DNA of 64,000 bases from Hyparrhenia diplandra (taxonomy: Eukaryota; Streptophyta; Magnoliopsida; Poales; Poaceae): contig JADLZK010007810.1 in assembly GCA_015847255.1 (NCBI GenBank), positions 1-64,000 on the forward strand, written 5' to 3'. The notes below the pieces were generated by a model. That model was not told the origin of the DNA and searched no databases. It saw only the letters and a list, made by a program, of their open reading frames with translations. Below, piece after piece: positions 42,559 through 53,776 of the stretch. Both the position numbers and the translations under genes were made by a program. The stretch's first letter is position 1; each line of letters starts with the position of its first letter.

Positions 42559-43404
42559 ATGAGTTTCCAGGACGTCTGCCACGACCTGGAAGCGGGGCTC
42601 CGGCTCCCGCCGCGGCCCGCGCCGCCGCCGAAGGCTGTGGTGGCGCACTGCGTGTTCCAGATCAACACCAAGGTGTCGGGCTCCACCGCCTCGCGCAAGA
42701 ACTCGCCAGCGCCGGCGGGGGGCGACAACCGCGTGGTCCGTGAGCGCATCCGCAGGGCGCGCGCCGACGTCACACGCCTGGCTCGGAACACGGCGCGGAG
42801 GCTGGCCGACCCCGCCGCCGCAGCCGACGTCGGCCCCAACCTCGCCACGGACTTCCAGACCGCGCTCAGGGAGTTCCAGTGGGTGCAGGGCCGGATCATC
42901 GAGGCCGATCGCCAGGAAACCGCCGCCGCCGCCCGTCGTCGTGCGGTCCGTCCTCCGTCGCCGCCAAGCTACTACGGATCATCATCGCAACTGAACAATG
43001 CCAATGCCGCCGGCGCCGGCGCCGCTCAGCAATACAGCGTCCAGATGCAGCAGCAGCTGGTGGAATCACGGAGGACGCAGGAGATAGCCCTGCTGGACAA
43101 CAACGAGATCGCCTTCAACGAGGCCCTCGTCGAGGAGAGGGAGCGGGAGATAAGCAAGATTCAGCAGGAGATCGCTGAGATCAACGAGATCTTCGTGGAA
43201 CTCGCAAAGCTAGTCTGTGACCAGCAAGGGGCCATCGATGTTGTCGAGTCCAGCACGGAGAAGGCCGCTATGGAGACAAGCAAGGCGGAAGATCAGCTCT
43301 GCAGGGCCGCGCTGACGCATGAGACCAACTCGTCCATGAAGTGCTTGCTCATCACTGTTTTTGGGTTCTTCATGTTCATCTTTGCGTTAGTGTTCGTAGC
43401 GTAG
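42559..43404 (+). CDS. Qa-SNARE (SYP2-type syntaxin), intronless
   Basis: A 281-aa tail-anchored syntaxin in a single exon. Known SYP2 proteins (PEP12/VAM3 group) drive fusion at prevacuolar and vacuolar membranes. The N terminus starts MSFQDVCHDLEAG and has the family-like HCVFQINTKV, but the region that follows, where the first helix of the regulatory Habc domain should continue, is replaced by Ser/Pro/Gly-rich sequence (residues 40-57). The SNARE motif runs from about 179 to 250 (NNEIAFNEALVEEREREISK ... NEIFVELAKLVCDQQGAID). Gln223, just before Gly224, sits at the expected zero-layer position. A hydrophobic anchor (262-281) ends the protein. SYP2 genes usually have several introns, so this copy may be a retrogene. 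An A-rich stretch (43522-43531) lies about 120 bp after the stop. Confidence 0.88.
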   Translation: MSFQDVCHDLEAGLRLPPRPAPPPKAVVAHCVFQINTKVSGSTASRKNSPAPAGGDNRVVRERIRRARADVTRLARNTARRLADPAAAADVGPNLATDFQTALREFQWVQGRIIEADRQETAAAARRRAVRPPSPPSYYGSSSQLNNANAAGAGAAQQYSVQMQQQLVESRRTQEIALLDNNEIAFNEALVEEREREISKIQQEIAEINEIFVELAKLVCDQQGAIDVVESSTEKAAMETSKAEDQLCRAALTHETNSSMKCLLITVFGFFMFIFALVFVA

Positions 43405-43531
43405 TAAACCTGCTAGAACTATGTAGTAGTATGTACGTAGTCTGAGTCTGACGAACGAGCTTTGGCTTTTGGGCGAAGAAGAATTCTTTCGTCAATTTTC
43501 TTTTCCTTTATATATATAAATAAAAAAAAAC

Positions 43532-44737
43532 AAAGCATGTCAACGATCCTCGGGAATTTGCTGCGTGTAGCTCTTGATTGATTTATGAGGATTACTTCCA
43601 AATATCGTGATAATTTTAGGTCAAAAGAATCTACCATGATCTTTATTTGTTTGATGATTATGTATAGTTTAAACCCTGTCTGGTTTAGTTGTGCTGGGAC
43701 TTTTTTTTTTAGTCATGGGGAATTTTAAAAAACTCTCAAGAAGGAGGTTTTAGGGACTTTTACTCAAAGTCGCAAAAAAAAAAATCCCTTCTATTTCGTT
43801 TCTATAAGGATTAAAAGTGACTTTGTAACCTCTAAGGCTCTAACCAAAAGGTCATAGGTAACAATGATAACAACCCAAATCAATATGATTAACATGCGTG
43901 TTAAGATGTGCTAGCACGTCTCATAATTGGAAATAAAGCCCCGTCGTTGTCTTCGTACTTTCCTTTTCCCACTTATTGTTTGATTTAGGCTTCGGGTAAG
44001 TCCAACAAAATCCTTCTTAACCACCAAATGAAACAGTCGACGACACTGCAAATGGAGGCACGTATAAAATAAAATACATTTCCTTTTCGCACTTTGGTCT
44101 ATCCGTCCGAGACTCTAATTTCTTAGTTTGATAATATTAACTGAAAGCTTATAGCACTAGTTTGATAACAAGAGCTGAAAGTTTATAGCAATATAATATA
44201 TATACAGAACACCCATTTTACCTCTCAAACCGAGTTTTAGGGCATAGCTCCAGAGCCGAACTCCAAGGTAGAGTCAAGTGGAGCTAGCCAAACACTTTAA
44301 CTCCACAAAACATTGGAGCAGACCAACTCCATAGAGCCCCAGTACAGATTTTCGGTGCACCTCTCCAGTTACTCCAGAACTGATCAAAATAGAAGTGGAG
44401 ATGGAGTTGGGGGTGAAATTACCCGCTTTTGCCATCGAGTACACACATGAAACGTTATCTTTCTGTTCTCTCCCACCCTCACCCCGTCACGCGAACATCG
44501 CCCATCCCGTCACGCCAATCCCATCACAGGGACTCCTCCCACGTGCAATTCTCAGTGCCGCCTCCACCGTTGGACCAACCTTCGCCACCACCTCGTCCAA
44601 CGATGTCGCCTCCCCTCCCCCAACTCTCTCGCCCGCCTCGACCCCTGGCCTTCCACCCCCGTTGTTCACCTAGAGAAGAAGGAGAAGAAGGTTGCGCCTT
44701 CCCCCAACCCGAACCCTAGAGGAGAAGGGGAAGAAGT
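43532..44737. other. Intergenic with MITE-like debris
   Basis: A segment near 43680-43860 (CCCTGTCTGGTTTAGTTGTG to GGCTCTAACCAAAAGG) and another near 44220-44400 (AGCTCCAGAGCC...GGAGCTAGCCAAACAC) resemble decayed grass MITEs. No exact termini and no gene seen. Confidence 0.35.
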
Positions 44738-46040
44738 GCGTGTCTAATTTATTGCGGAGCACTAATGATCAATTAAAACATCGCTAAAGCAAGTATATAT
44801 GGCAGGGTATTCTCTCTGTGCAAACCTCAGCAGTCGCCGCAAATAAGCTACAACGAACAGTCATATATGGGCATCAACTTATTCAATGACTTCAAGCAAT
44901 ATAATCCCTCCATTCCCCACACTACGGACACAACTTCTTTGCAGTGGGCATCATTGCACTTTCGACAAAGGCTCTACCGAGTGCCGCACTCAGCAAAGAA
45001 CACTCGGGGGAAAAATCGGCAAAGGCCTCTTTGCCGAGTGCTTGATAGCACTCGGCAAACCCTGTCAGCACTCGGCAAAGGAAAACGGCCGTCACGGCGG
45101 AGGTGACACTAAAAGCGACTTTGCCGAGTGGCTGGCTAGGCGGCACTAGGCAAAGATTCTCTTAAGCTTTCATAAAATTATTCTCTGATATTCTTTTCCT
45201 CGAACTTGCCCAAAATATTGCACTCGGCAAAGAGGTTTGCACTAGGCAAAGGTTGTGTCTCCGGTAGTGCAGATGGTAAGTCATTACAAGAATTTTAGAG
45301 ACTTAAAGTATCTCAAGTTTGACCAAAATTATAAGATGTGGGTGGGCTGATTCAGCTTATATAAGGCTTTGTTTGGTTTGGACCCTGATCGGCATGGCCT
45401 TTGTGGTTCCTTGGAGATCGGCAGGGCCTTTAGGTAGTTCTGAGAATAAGTTCAAAAAAAAAGACAAGGCCTTTAGCTTTAGTCTTTCAGGATGGTGCAC
45501 ACGACGTCGGTTCTAAGAATAAGTTCAAAAAAATACAAGCCCTTTAGTTTTACTTTAAGTCTTTTAGAATGGCGCACACAACGTCGCCCACGACATGGAC
45601 ACTGGTGCACAGGCCTAGATCGAGAATCTAAGGCCTAAATTGGGCCTAACCCACCATTTGTTGGAAGAGAGGCGTGGAGGAATAGTGTTGTTAGTACGGC
45701 TGCCAAGTGGGTCCAAACAAGGCTATAAAACGGGACCTCAGTTACAAAAGGTAAGCTGGAGGCAAAGGCAAGGCATCGGAGAACATTATCAGAACTCCAC
45801 TTCTTACTGTTCCTTCCACTAGATCCCTTGTTGTGCTTCCATCTCATATTCTAGCTCCTATTGTATGATCCATATATCAAACAGAAGTGTGAGCTCTATC
45901 ATCTATCCATTTTCATCTAATCCTTCCCCAATTGCTATGCTTCTACCTAAATTCCGATTTCTCTGATCCTCATTCCCCTTGATACTAACAAGCTAGTGTG
46001 TAGAGTATTTCCTAAGGGGAAGTTGTAAGTGTCTCACCAC
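44738..46040. repeat. Long direct repeat, copy A (with CACTA insertion)
   Basis: Shares many blocks in order with 47430-48290, including TTATTGCG(G)AGCACTAATG, TCAACTTATT, TGGTAAGTCATTACAAGAAT, GGTTTGGACCCTGATCGGCA, CGTCGCCCACGACATG and CCCATATTCTAGCTC-like ends. Copy A has an internal near-duplication around GCACACGACGTCG (45494-45590) and is interrupted by a small CACTA element. It contains GGCTATAAAACGGGACC, a TATA-like motif. It may be a retrotransposon LTR, but no TG...CA ends, PBS or polypurine tract were found. Confidence 0.7.
44920..45269. mobile_element. Small non-autonomous CACTA element (350 bp)
   Basis: The ends CACTACGGACACAACTTC and, reverse-complemented, CACTACCGGAGACACAACC are inverted repeats of the CACTA (En/Spm) type. 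The interior has at least seven CACTCGGCAAAG / TTTGCCGAGTG motifs in both orientations, the subterminal motif known from maize and sorghum CACTA families. The flanks CCA and CAG do not give an exact 3-bp duplication. The homologous site in copy B (about 47603) lacks it. Confidence 0.85.
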
Positions 46041-47429
46041 ATGGAGGCCCAGTTTGATAGTGTTATAATTGTTTGATAACTCTTTCTAATGCTAACAAAC
46101 CAGGATTTTGTTGTTTCTCACTTAACACGGCTATAGAACAAGGAGGTGTTCTTTCTCAATGACTTCTCCGATTGCTCTCTTTCCTCTGTAGCGATTACCA
46201 AGTCATGCTAAGCATTTAACACTATCAATTCTCCTGCCTCGCCCGATCAAATCATCGAGTGTTTTCATATTGACTAGATGAGTTCTAAGCCTAGAAATTT
46301 GATATAATCAACTCGGTAGTAAAGTATGTATTGGTAAAGTCTGCTTCCTGGACCTCCATTGATCCATGAGCCCAATCATGAATCTTAGATACAACAAAAA
46401 CCTCAAAGCTTCACAAAATATAACAATAGCTTTCAAAGAGAGCACCATTAACTTCTTCACCATCTTCCTCATGTACCAACTTATCTATCCTTGTTAGCTC
46501 ACATTCTTTAAATGTTGAGAGAACTTCAAATAGGTGTGCATAATTACTGCAAAAATTAAGCAATATTTATGAGGAACAAGAAATAAGAATAATAGATAAA
46601 AGAGAATTGACTATATTGCTACTACAATGCAACAATATTAGAGTTGTCTAATTAAAATTAAATTATGAGAGTATACTGATCAAACAATTTATTTAATTAT
46701 GCAAGTGTTGCCTAAAAAAGACATATAAAGGCTAGACAAAAAATTAAATGAAGAAGCAAGTAAGGGATGAGCTTGAGATGAATAAACATAGACTTATACT
46801 AAAAAAAATTTGAAGAAAAAAATAATTATAATTAAGAACGTGGTTATTAACTACTTGACAATACACGACTAATAGGATCTGAAGGCACAGAAGTCATACA
46901 ACAAACAAGAGTAATAAGAAAATGAAGAAACAATTGTCAAAAATGAATACGAGTTCCAAAGATAAGGAGCAAAAAGGACAAAAGTAATGATATAACACAA
47001 GAAGATATAAATTTTTTTTTGACAATGAAAACAATATAGATGAACAAGGGCCAATAGAGCCAGCAACAAGTATATTCCTACAGCTGGATTGCAATTTGAT
47101 ACTTCTGACAAGTGTGGTCCGTGATCGCTAAAATAGGATGTAAAGTTACAATTTATAGTTATGGAAGACAATTGTGTTTGGAAAATAACATCCGTGACCA
47201 TCTACTAGGACCTCGTTTAGAAGCAAAGTTTTTCAAAACACACAAATACAATCATCTTTACGCATAAACTGAAATTTAGTATCAACAAGGATAATAAGGG
47301 CAGTAATACTAGTCAAACCAACACAACTACCAATTCCTTGTAGTGATTACTACTCCCTCTGTTTCAAGTTATAATTCATTTGACTTTTTCAGCCTCAAGT
47401 TGGACCACTTTCGTCTTGTGTTATGCCAA
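46041..47429. other. Spacer between the long direct repeats, no gene
   Basis: AT-rich, with only short open frames. The TTTTTTTTGACAATG motif at 47012 may be the tail of a reverse-oriented retroposon (see also 16131). No reverse transcriptase or gag is visible. Confidence 0.4.
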
Positions 47430-48290
47430 CATAAATTTATTGCGAGCACTAATGATCAATAAAAACATCACTAAAGTAGGTATGATAGAAATATTATCTC
47501 TGTGCAAACAACAATAGCCGCAACAAAGAAGCTGCAACGAAAGGTCCTATATGGACATCAACTTATTTGATGACTTCAAGCAATATACTCCCTCCATTCC
47601 ACTTGGTAAGTCATTACAAGAATTTTGGAGAGCTAGAGCATTTCAAGTTTGACAAAAATTATAAGTCGTGGGTGGGCTGATTTGGCCTATGTAAGGCTTG
47701 TTTGGTTTGGACCCTGATCGGCAAGGCCTTTGTGGTTTCTTGGAGATCGGCAAGGTTTTTAGCTATCTCTAAGAACAAGTTAAAAAAACAAGGCCTTTAG
47801 TTTTAATCTGTTAGGATGGTGCACACGATGTCGCCCACGACATGCATGGACACGGGTGCGCAGGCCCAGATCGAGTTCAAGGCCCAAATTGGGTGTAGTG
47901 TAACCCACCATCTGTCGAAAGAGTGGCGTGGAGGAATAATGTTGTTACTACAGCTATCTAATGGGTCAACGGGCCCTCAGCTACAAAATGGAAACCTGGA
48001 GGTGGAGGCAAGACATCAAAGAACATTATAATATCTCCTCTTCTTACTGTTCATCTTCCTACTCAAGCTGCCCTCTTCGACCTGATCGCCTGCTATGTTT
48101 CCATCCCATATTCTAGCTCATATTGTATGATCCTTGTATCGAACAGAAGTGTGAACTCTATCATCTATCAATGTTCATTTGATCCGGCCCCAACTGTTGT
48201 GCTTCTACGTACCCTAAATTCTGATTCCTCTGATCCCCATTCCCTTGCGGCTAATAAGTGTGTAGGAGTATTTCCTGGGGGTAGAGGATT
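47430..48290. repeat. Long direct repeat, copy B
   Basis: Second copy of the 44738-46040 sequence, without the CACTA insertion and without the internal duplication. It continues to the shared end block GTGTGTAG(G)AGTATTTCCT. Confidence 0.7.
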
Positions 48291-48445
48291 ATGAAAAACA
48301 ACTTGTAAACTATGTCTTGTTAAGCACTCCTCTGATGGCTTGAGTTGGTACTGAACAACTATAGAATGGGCCTCATATGTATTAGTAGCCATGTCATGTG
48401 ATATTTTTCCCTTTTGTTCTAAAATAGCAGTAGAGCAGCTTGTCA

Positions 48446-49604
48446 AGAATGAGCTTTAAATGGAAAATTGGGAACATAGAGAAAGTCAGATGGAGGACGA
48501 CTGGCTAGGTCCTTCTAGTCTAGCAATTTAATACTGGAAACTATATAGATGTGTAAGAGAAAAAAATTGTTCTGTTCCTAAACTTTGGCATGCCAACCAA
48601 TTAAAATGTAGCTTTAGTAGAAATGGAGACCTAACATAAGTTAGAGATGTGGAATGAAGTTTGGGAGCTAGCTTCTACCATCAACCTGAATAATGAAGAA
48701 GACTCTTTGACCTGGTAATTTTCTTCCAAAGGGGTGTACAGTGTGCAATCCCTGTATAAAGTGGTCAATTTTAGAGGCATCCAAGCTGTGTTTGTTCCTT
48801 CAGTCTGGGACCTAAAGATTCCAGCTAGAGTCCATTGTTTCCTATGTCTTTTTAGCAAAAATAAAGTTTTAACTAGAGACAATTTAGAGAAAAGGAAGAA
48901 ATTCAAATACACTTCATGTCTATTTTTTTTTAGTGAAAAGGAATATGTGCATCATCTTTTGTTTGAATGTGCAGTAGCTTGTTAATTGGAAGATTATTTT
49001 TGATATCTTTGGTACCCAAATAGGTAAATCTTTTGAATCAATTGGAAAGTTTTGGCTTAGTAACTAATGTAATGGAGTCCTTAGTATTATATATCTTTTG
49101 CTGCTATTTGGAGCATCTGGAAATCGAGATACAATTTGTGTTTTAAGAGGAAAAACAGTGGAGGTGCATGGCTATGCTCGTCTACCAGGTGGCTTTGACT
49201 GCACAATGATGGGTGATACTATGTCCGGAGGACAAGAAGACGATTCTACTGTAGAAAGTACAGGTGCTCTGGCTTTGTTGGCATTGACCGAAGAGACGCC
49301 AGGAAAGGCCGAAAGGATGAGACACAGACTTCGTTGCTGGCTCTGCTCCTGGAGTCACTGGTTGACCAGACCATCAGTTTGAGGAATTGTCATTAGGTCG
49401 CCATGTTTGCTAGAGTTCGGTAATAGATAACCTGAGCAAGTTTCTACCCCTTTTAATCTGTTACTTTTCGGCCTATGCAACGGCATTTGGCCTAGGCTAA
49501 AACTTGTTTCAGATGGAATCCCCACCTGCTGGGCTGTAAAACTGAATTGATGTTTAGGGCTTTGCTAATGGACGGGGGCTCGGCCCCAGTATTTTTTTAA
49601 AAAA
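48446..49604 (+). mobile_element. 5'-truncated, decayed LINE
   Basis: Translations show the zinc-binding C-terminal part of a plant LINE reverse transcriptase: KIPARVHCFLCLFSKNKVLT, then EKEYVHHLLFECAVAC, then IWSIWKSRYNLCF near 49110. Stops and frame changes interrupt it. The 3' end reads GGGGGCTCGGCCCCAGTATT and then an A-rich tail. The flanks on both sides match an uninterrupted copy at about 53015-53300, which places the insertion between AAG and ATCACG. Confidence 0.75.
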
Positions 49605-50924
49605 AGATCACGACTGAATCCATGCATTTAGTTTCAGCCTGGCACCGTTGCTGCAGCACTACTCGTTTCTTTCACTGTGATTGAAGCTGCTGAGCCAGTC
49701 TGCCTGGAGTCAAGTTACTATGAGCCGAGTTATTTTGTGGTTGCACATGAATGGCACAAATGCCACAAGTCTCAGTTTGGTGTGTAGAGCATTAGAGTAT
49801 TCTTCATGCCAATTGACAAAGCTTCAGAGGTTCCTTTATACGTTTACAATTGCTCAGATTGGTGTGTAGATCATTTTTTTTTCGAAAGGGCGGCAAAAAC
49901 TTTGCCGTGATTTCTATTAGGCGAATAAAGGAAAAGGCAACTGTCAGCCCAATTTTTGACTGGAAACCGGGCGGAAAAACTATACGATTGTGGAGGGTAC
50001 CCTACTCCACCTGCACACCTAGGTATCAAGTCAACTCATGTCACAACTAGCGCCTACTCAACTCCTTGCTTGGTCGGATTGGGTCATCGCGAGCAACCAC
50101 TTGACACCACTAAGCTCGGTCGGATTGGGTCATCGACACGAGCACAACACCACTCCATGGGACCATGAAAAGAAAAAGGTCTACTCCTACTCCACCACTA
50201 GCACAACCCACATGACATAGCAGCGAGCTTGGCGTGAGCCAGGCCCTACCACGAGACATCGACCAAGTCCAACTCCACAACGACGCTTTCAAGAAGGTTA
50301 TGACGTCCGAGCACCGCCATCGCTCGTCCATGTTGGACAGGGTTTTCACCTGTGGAGAGTGCAAGAGGTGCAACGCCCTCAACATGAAGAACGACACCCG
50401 CATGTGTCGTCGTCACCAAGCTTTTGCCCAAAATACCCACGGCACGAACATCAGTCAAGATATAGGGTCCCCGCCAAACACCAGGGTTGTCGTTGCCAAA
50501 CCTGCAGAAACCTCACTGGAGAGATCGATGCGCCGGCCACGCAAGTAGCCGCAAACCTGCGCCAGCACCCCGCCAATCAGACGACATGCGAAGACCGGCC
50601 TCCCACCGTCGTGCACGTCCACCAGCCGCACCACACACCACCGTGCACGAGCACCGAAGCCGACCTACCCAGAAGGCACCGGATCTGGGGCAAGGCCCCA
50701 AATGATGAGGACATCCTCAACTATTACCCGTTGGCAAAGGCGTAACACTAAATGGGCCAGGTGGCCCAGTTGTAGTCGGGCGGCGACCGTGTGAGCCTCT
50801 GAATAATCCCACCTTGCTTAACTTAGGAGGAGGAAGCCACCTTAAAAGGGAGAGTCACCCTTCACCTATCAGACTAGTCTTTTGGGGCGATTGAGCCTTT
50901 TCCTGAGTGGGGGCACCGGAGTGA

Positions 50925-51355
50925 GATTGCGGACCACCCCCAACGCCAGCACGCACCCAGCTACCGCCACCGAGTGGCCACCATCAAGAAGGAGGGGAAG
51001 GGAATCCGGATCGGTGTGTCGAGCTTTTCATCCAACCCCACCTGGACCAGACTCATCACCAAACTAGTGCCTAGGGAATCCGGATCGGTGTGTCGAGCTT
51101 TTCATCCAACCCCACCTGGACCAGACTCATCACCAGACTAGTGCCCCCAAAGACGCCAAGGTCTCCATCCTCACAACAACCGCCTCGCGACGGTCGATCG
51201 AGGCCAAGGGGAGAGACGGCATAGATGAGGACCACCCCCCAGCGCCGGACGCACCCGGCTACGCCACCGGTGGCCACCATCAGAAGGAGGCGGGGAATCG
51301 GATCGGTGTGTCGAGCTTTTCATCCAACCCACGGACCGGACTCATCACCGGACTA
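50925..51355. repeat. Tandem repeats inside the reverse LINE
   Basis: The unit GGATCGGTGTGTCGAGCTTT...CAGACTCATCACC occurs at about 51010, 51083 and 51297. A second unit ACGCACCC(G/A)GCTACCGCCACC with GAGTGGCCACCATCA occurs at about 50952, 51248 and, beyond the CACTA element, 52430. Confidence 0.85.
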
Positions 51356-52329
51356 CACTAGTACATAAAAGAACTTCCGTGGCAGGCAAAAAGTATTTTC
51401 CGTGGCGGTCTTTTTGCCCGCCATGGACATAGGGTCACGGAAAATAGATTAACTTCCATGGCGGTTTTTTTTTGCCCGTCACCGTAAATGAAATAAAAAA
51501 AAATAAAAAAGACGAGCCGCTCGGGGAGCCCATCCGGGGCCCGTTGCGAGCCCATCTCGCCGCCGCCCGCCGATCCGGCGAGGCCGCCGCCCGTCCGGCG
51601 GATCCGGCCACCACGGCGGCGGATCCGGCCACCACGGCGGCGGATCCAGCCACCCGCGGTGCGGATCGAGCCCCCCGTGGCCGGGTCGAGGAAGCCGCGG
51701 CGGAGGAGCTCGAGGTGGAGTAGGTCGACGCCGCCGTTCTCGATGGGGGCGCCGGATCCGCAGCGCCCGCCGCCTCCGGATGAGCTTCGCCGTGGCGCCG
51801 CCCGTGGTGTCGCGTGGCGGATCCGGGCGCCCTTGCGGATCCGGCGCGGCTGGCGGGTCAGCGCGCCCATGTGCCGCCGCCCGCCCGCGCCGGATCCCGC
51901 CGCCGCCGGGGATCCCGCCGCCCATGTGCTCGCGCCCCTCCGTGCGAGGGAAGTGGGAGGAGAGAGCGCCGGGGAGAGGGGAAGTGGAGGAGAGAGCAGG
52001 GAGAGGGGAAGTGAGAGAAAGTGAAAGAGAGAGAGAGAGCGCGGCTGTAGTGGTGAGTGGGGTTAGGGTTTCGATCATTTTTATATGCTCCACACAGAAT
52101 GGGCTCGTATGGGCTTGCGTGGGCTGGAACTTTGGGCCTCATTAACCATGACGGTTTTTTTATAAAAACCGCCACGGTTAATTGATTTACCGTGGCGGTC
52201 ATAATAACCGCCACACAAAATAGAAAATAACCGCCACGGTTAATCATGATATTAACCGTGACGGTTTCTCAAATGCCCGCCACGGAAAATGAAATCCAAA
52301 CACCACGTAAAATCAATCCTGCGGTAGTG
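51356..52329. mobile_element. Non-autonomous CACTA element (974 bp)
   Basis: Starts CACTAGTACATAAAAG and ends CTGCGGTAGTG (reverse complement CACTACCGCAG). It is flanked by a perfect 3-bp duplication CTA (51353-51355 and 52330-52332), and the empty-site sequence GGACTAGTGCCCC is recreated when it is removed. The subterminal regions repeat CCGTGGCGGT / ACCGCCACGG in both orientations. The interior (about 51500-52040) is GC-rich with GGATCCGGCCACCACGGCGG repeats and purine-rich GGGAGAGG runs, and has no recognisable domain. Confidence 0.9.
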
Positions 52330-52679
52330 CTAGTGCCCCCCAAAGACGCCAAGGTCTCCATCCTCACAACAACCGCGGCCGGGGGGGAGAGGCGGCATAG
52401 ACGAGGACCACCCCAACGCCAAGACACGCACCCGGCTACCGCCACCGAGTGGCCACCATCAGAAGGAGGGGCACCGCCGGCGACCAAATCGACTCGGATC
52501 GACGCCCCTGCCTTCCCGGCTCGCGGGCTTCCGACAGCCAGCTCCGGCGGCGGCGAGGTGGTTGGAAGCGGGGAGGAGGGTGGCGGCGGCGGGCGCTGGG
52601 TTGCCGCCCGAGTCGCCCCGGACGAGGCACGCGGGGGCTGTTCTTCTTTAGCGAAATGAATGATGGTGTGTAGAGCATT

Positions 52680-53014
52680 AACCACGAAGCTGTCGCGTGT
52701 AGCGCCGCGGCCCAGACCTTCATTCTCATCACAACGAAGCCGACGACATGAGGACGATGGTGGATATGCTTCTGTACGATGTCATCCCACGCTCGCTTGG
52801 GGTCCCTGTCGCTGAAAACTGTGCAACTGTTCCCATTCAGACAACAGTCAACACCGGGCGCTTGCCTTGCCTTCATCGTCTTCGTCCAAGAGGGTCCGCC
52901 GTCGCGCTGCCTCAAACAAACGTGTTGATCTTGGGGCACCAATAGGAAGAAGCGTAGTTGGTAGCTCTTGCATAAATAAATAAATGCTAGCACTAGCAGT
53001 CTAGCACTTTTTTT
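52680..53014. other. No gene supported
   Basis: An open frame on the minus strand spans this stretch and part of the LINE but shows no recognisable domain. Left unannotated. Confidence 0.35.
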
Positions 53015-53300
53015 GTGAGATTACTTGTTGTGGTGATCACTAGAGTTGGTTTGTACCTGATGAACCACCATAGAATGGGACTCATCATATCTAGTAGGCC
53101 TGCGATGATGGTCATTTAATTTAATTTGACTGATTAGTATGCTGAGCCTTGCTCTTTCTCTTTTGGTTCTAAAAGAAAGCAGCTTTTCAAGATCACGGCT
53201 GAATCCATGCATTCAGTTTCAGTTTCTACTGTTATTGATGCTGCTAAGCGCCTGCTGGCCTGGAGTCATATTCCTGTGAGTCAAGTCAGATAGAGAACTA
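53015..53300. repeat. Uninterrupted copy of a duplicated segment
   Basis: Matches 48290-48445 joined to 49605-49760: shared blocks include CATAGAATGGG.CTCAT, TTTGGTTCTAAAA, CAGCTT.TCAAG, ATCACG.CTGAATCCATGCAT and CTGGAGTCA. It serves as the empty site for the LINE at 48446-49604. Confidence 0.7.
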
Positions 53301-53776
53301 AATACCGTATTTTTTTCCATAGCTTCAAATATAATCATTTATAGTTTTATTTAAAAAATTACAATATATATAGGACACATAGCTACACGATTAAATCGGT
53401 CAAGCTTGTCTCTCAGGACTAGAAAGTTTGAGAATAAAAAAAAGGAAAAAATGTAAATCATTCTCCTCAACAAATTCAACTAAATATACAACATATATAT
53501 GATGCTACTTCTATCCCAAACTAAAGCCATTGCACATGTTTGTTTACAAAAAGCTCCCAATTGATGAATTTTGTCAGTCATAAATGATCCTCATGCCAAG
53601 AGTTTGCTTAACCATTCCTCCAAAAAACTGACATACTCGACAAAGAAATATGGAGTCATGCATGATCCAAGTAAAGTGTCTGCAAAATCAAGAGGTAACA
53701 ACATATAATAAAGTTAGAGTCAGGGAATATTCAATGGGAGCTAAACTTACTGGATTATTCAATATTCACTGACCTT
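53301..53776. other. 3' flank of the mutase gene
   Basis: AT-rich. It probably holds the 3' UTR of the phosphoglycerate mutase gene; no poly-A signal could be fixed with confidence. Confidence 0.35.

Larger units (their letters stand above)
49876..52663 (-). mobile_element. Reverse-oriented, internally deleted L1-type LINE (hosts a CACTA element)
   Basis: The left end is a T run followed by TCGAAAGGGCGGCAAAAAC, that is, a LINE 3' end with CGGCAAAGTTTTTGCCG in reverse. The right end, read on the minus strand, has a GC-rich leader with GGGGCGACTCGGGCGGC, like the LINE leader at 18370. A flanking repeat TGGTGTGTAGA(T/G)CATT (49860 and 52664) fits a target duplication with one mismatch. A third similar motif at 49779 makes this less certain. 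No reverse transcriptase remains. Confidence 0.55.

Noticed and set aside
48734..48985. 83-codon open frame
   Set aside because: It is the zinc-binding tail of a decayed LINE reverse transcriptase, not a host gene.
50234..50548. 104-codon frame with a Cys-rich block that recalls a zinc knuckle
   Set aside because: The Cys/His spacing does not match a CCHC knuckle, and the region is inside a degenerate, reverse-oriented LINE.
52436..52993. 185-codon open frame on the minus strand
   Set aside because: It crosses the proposed LINE 5' end and the flanking DNA and shows no recognisable domain.
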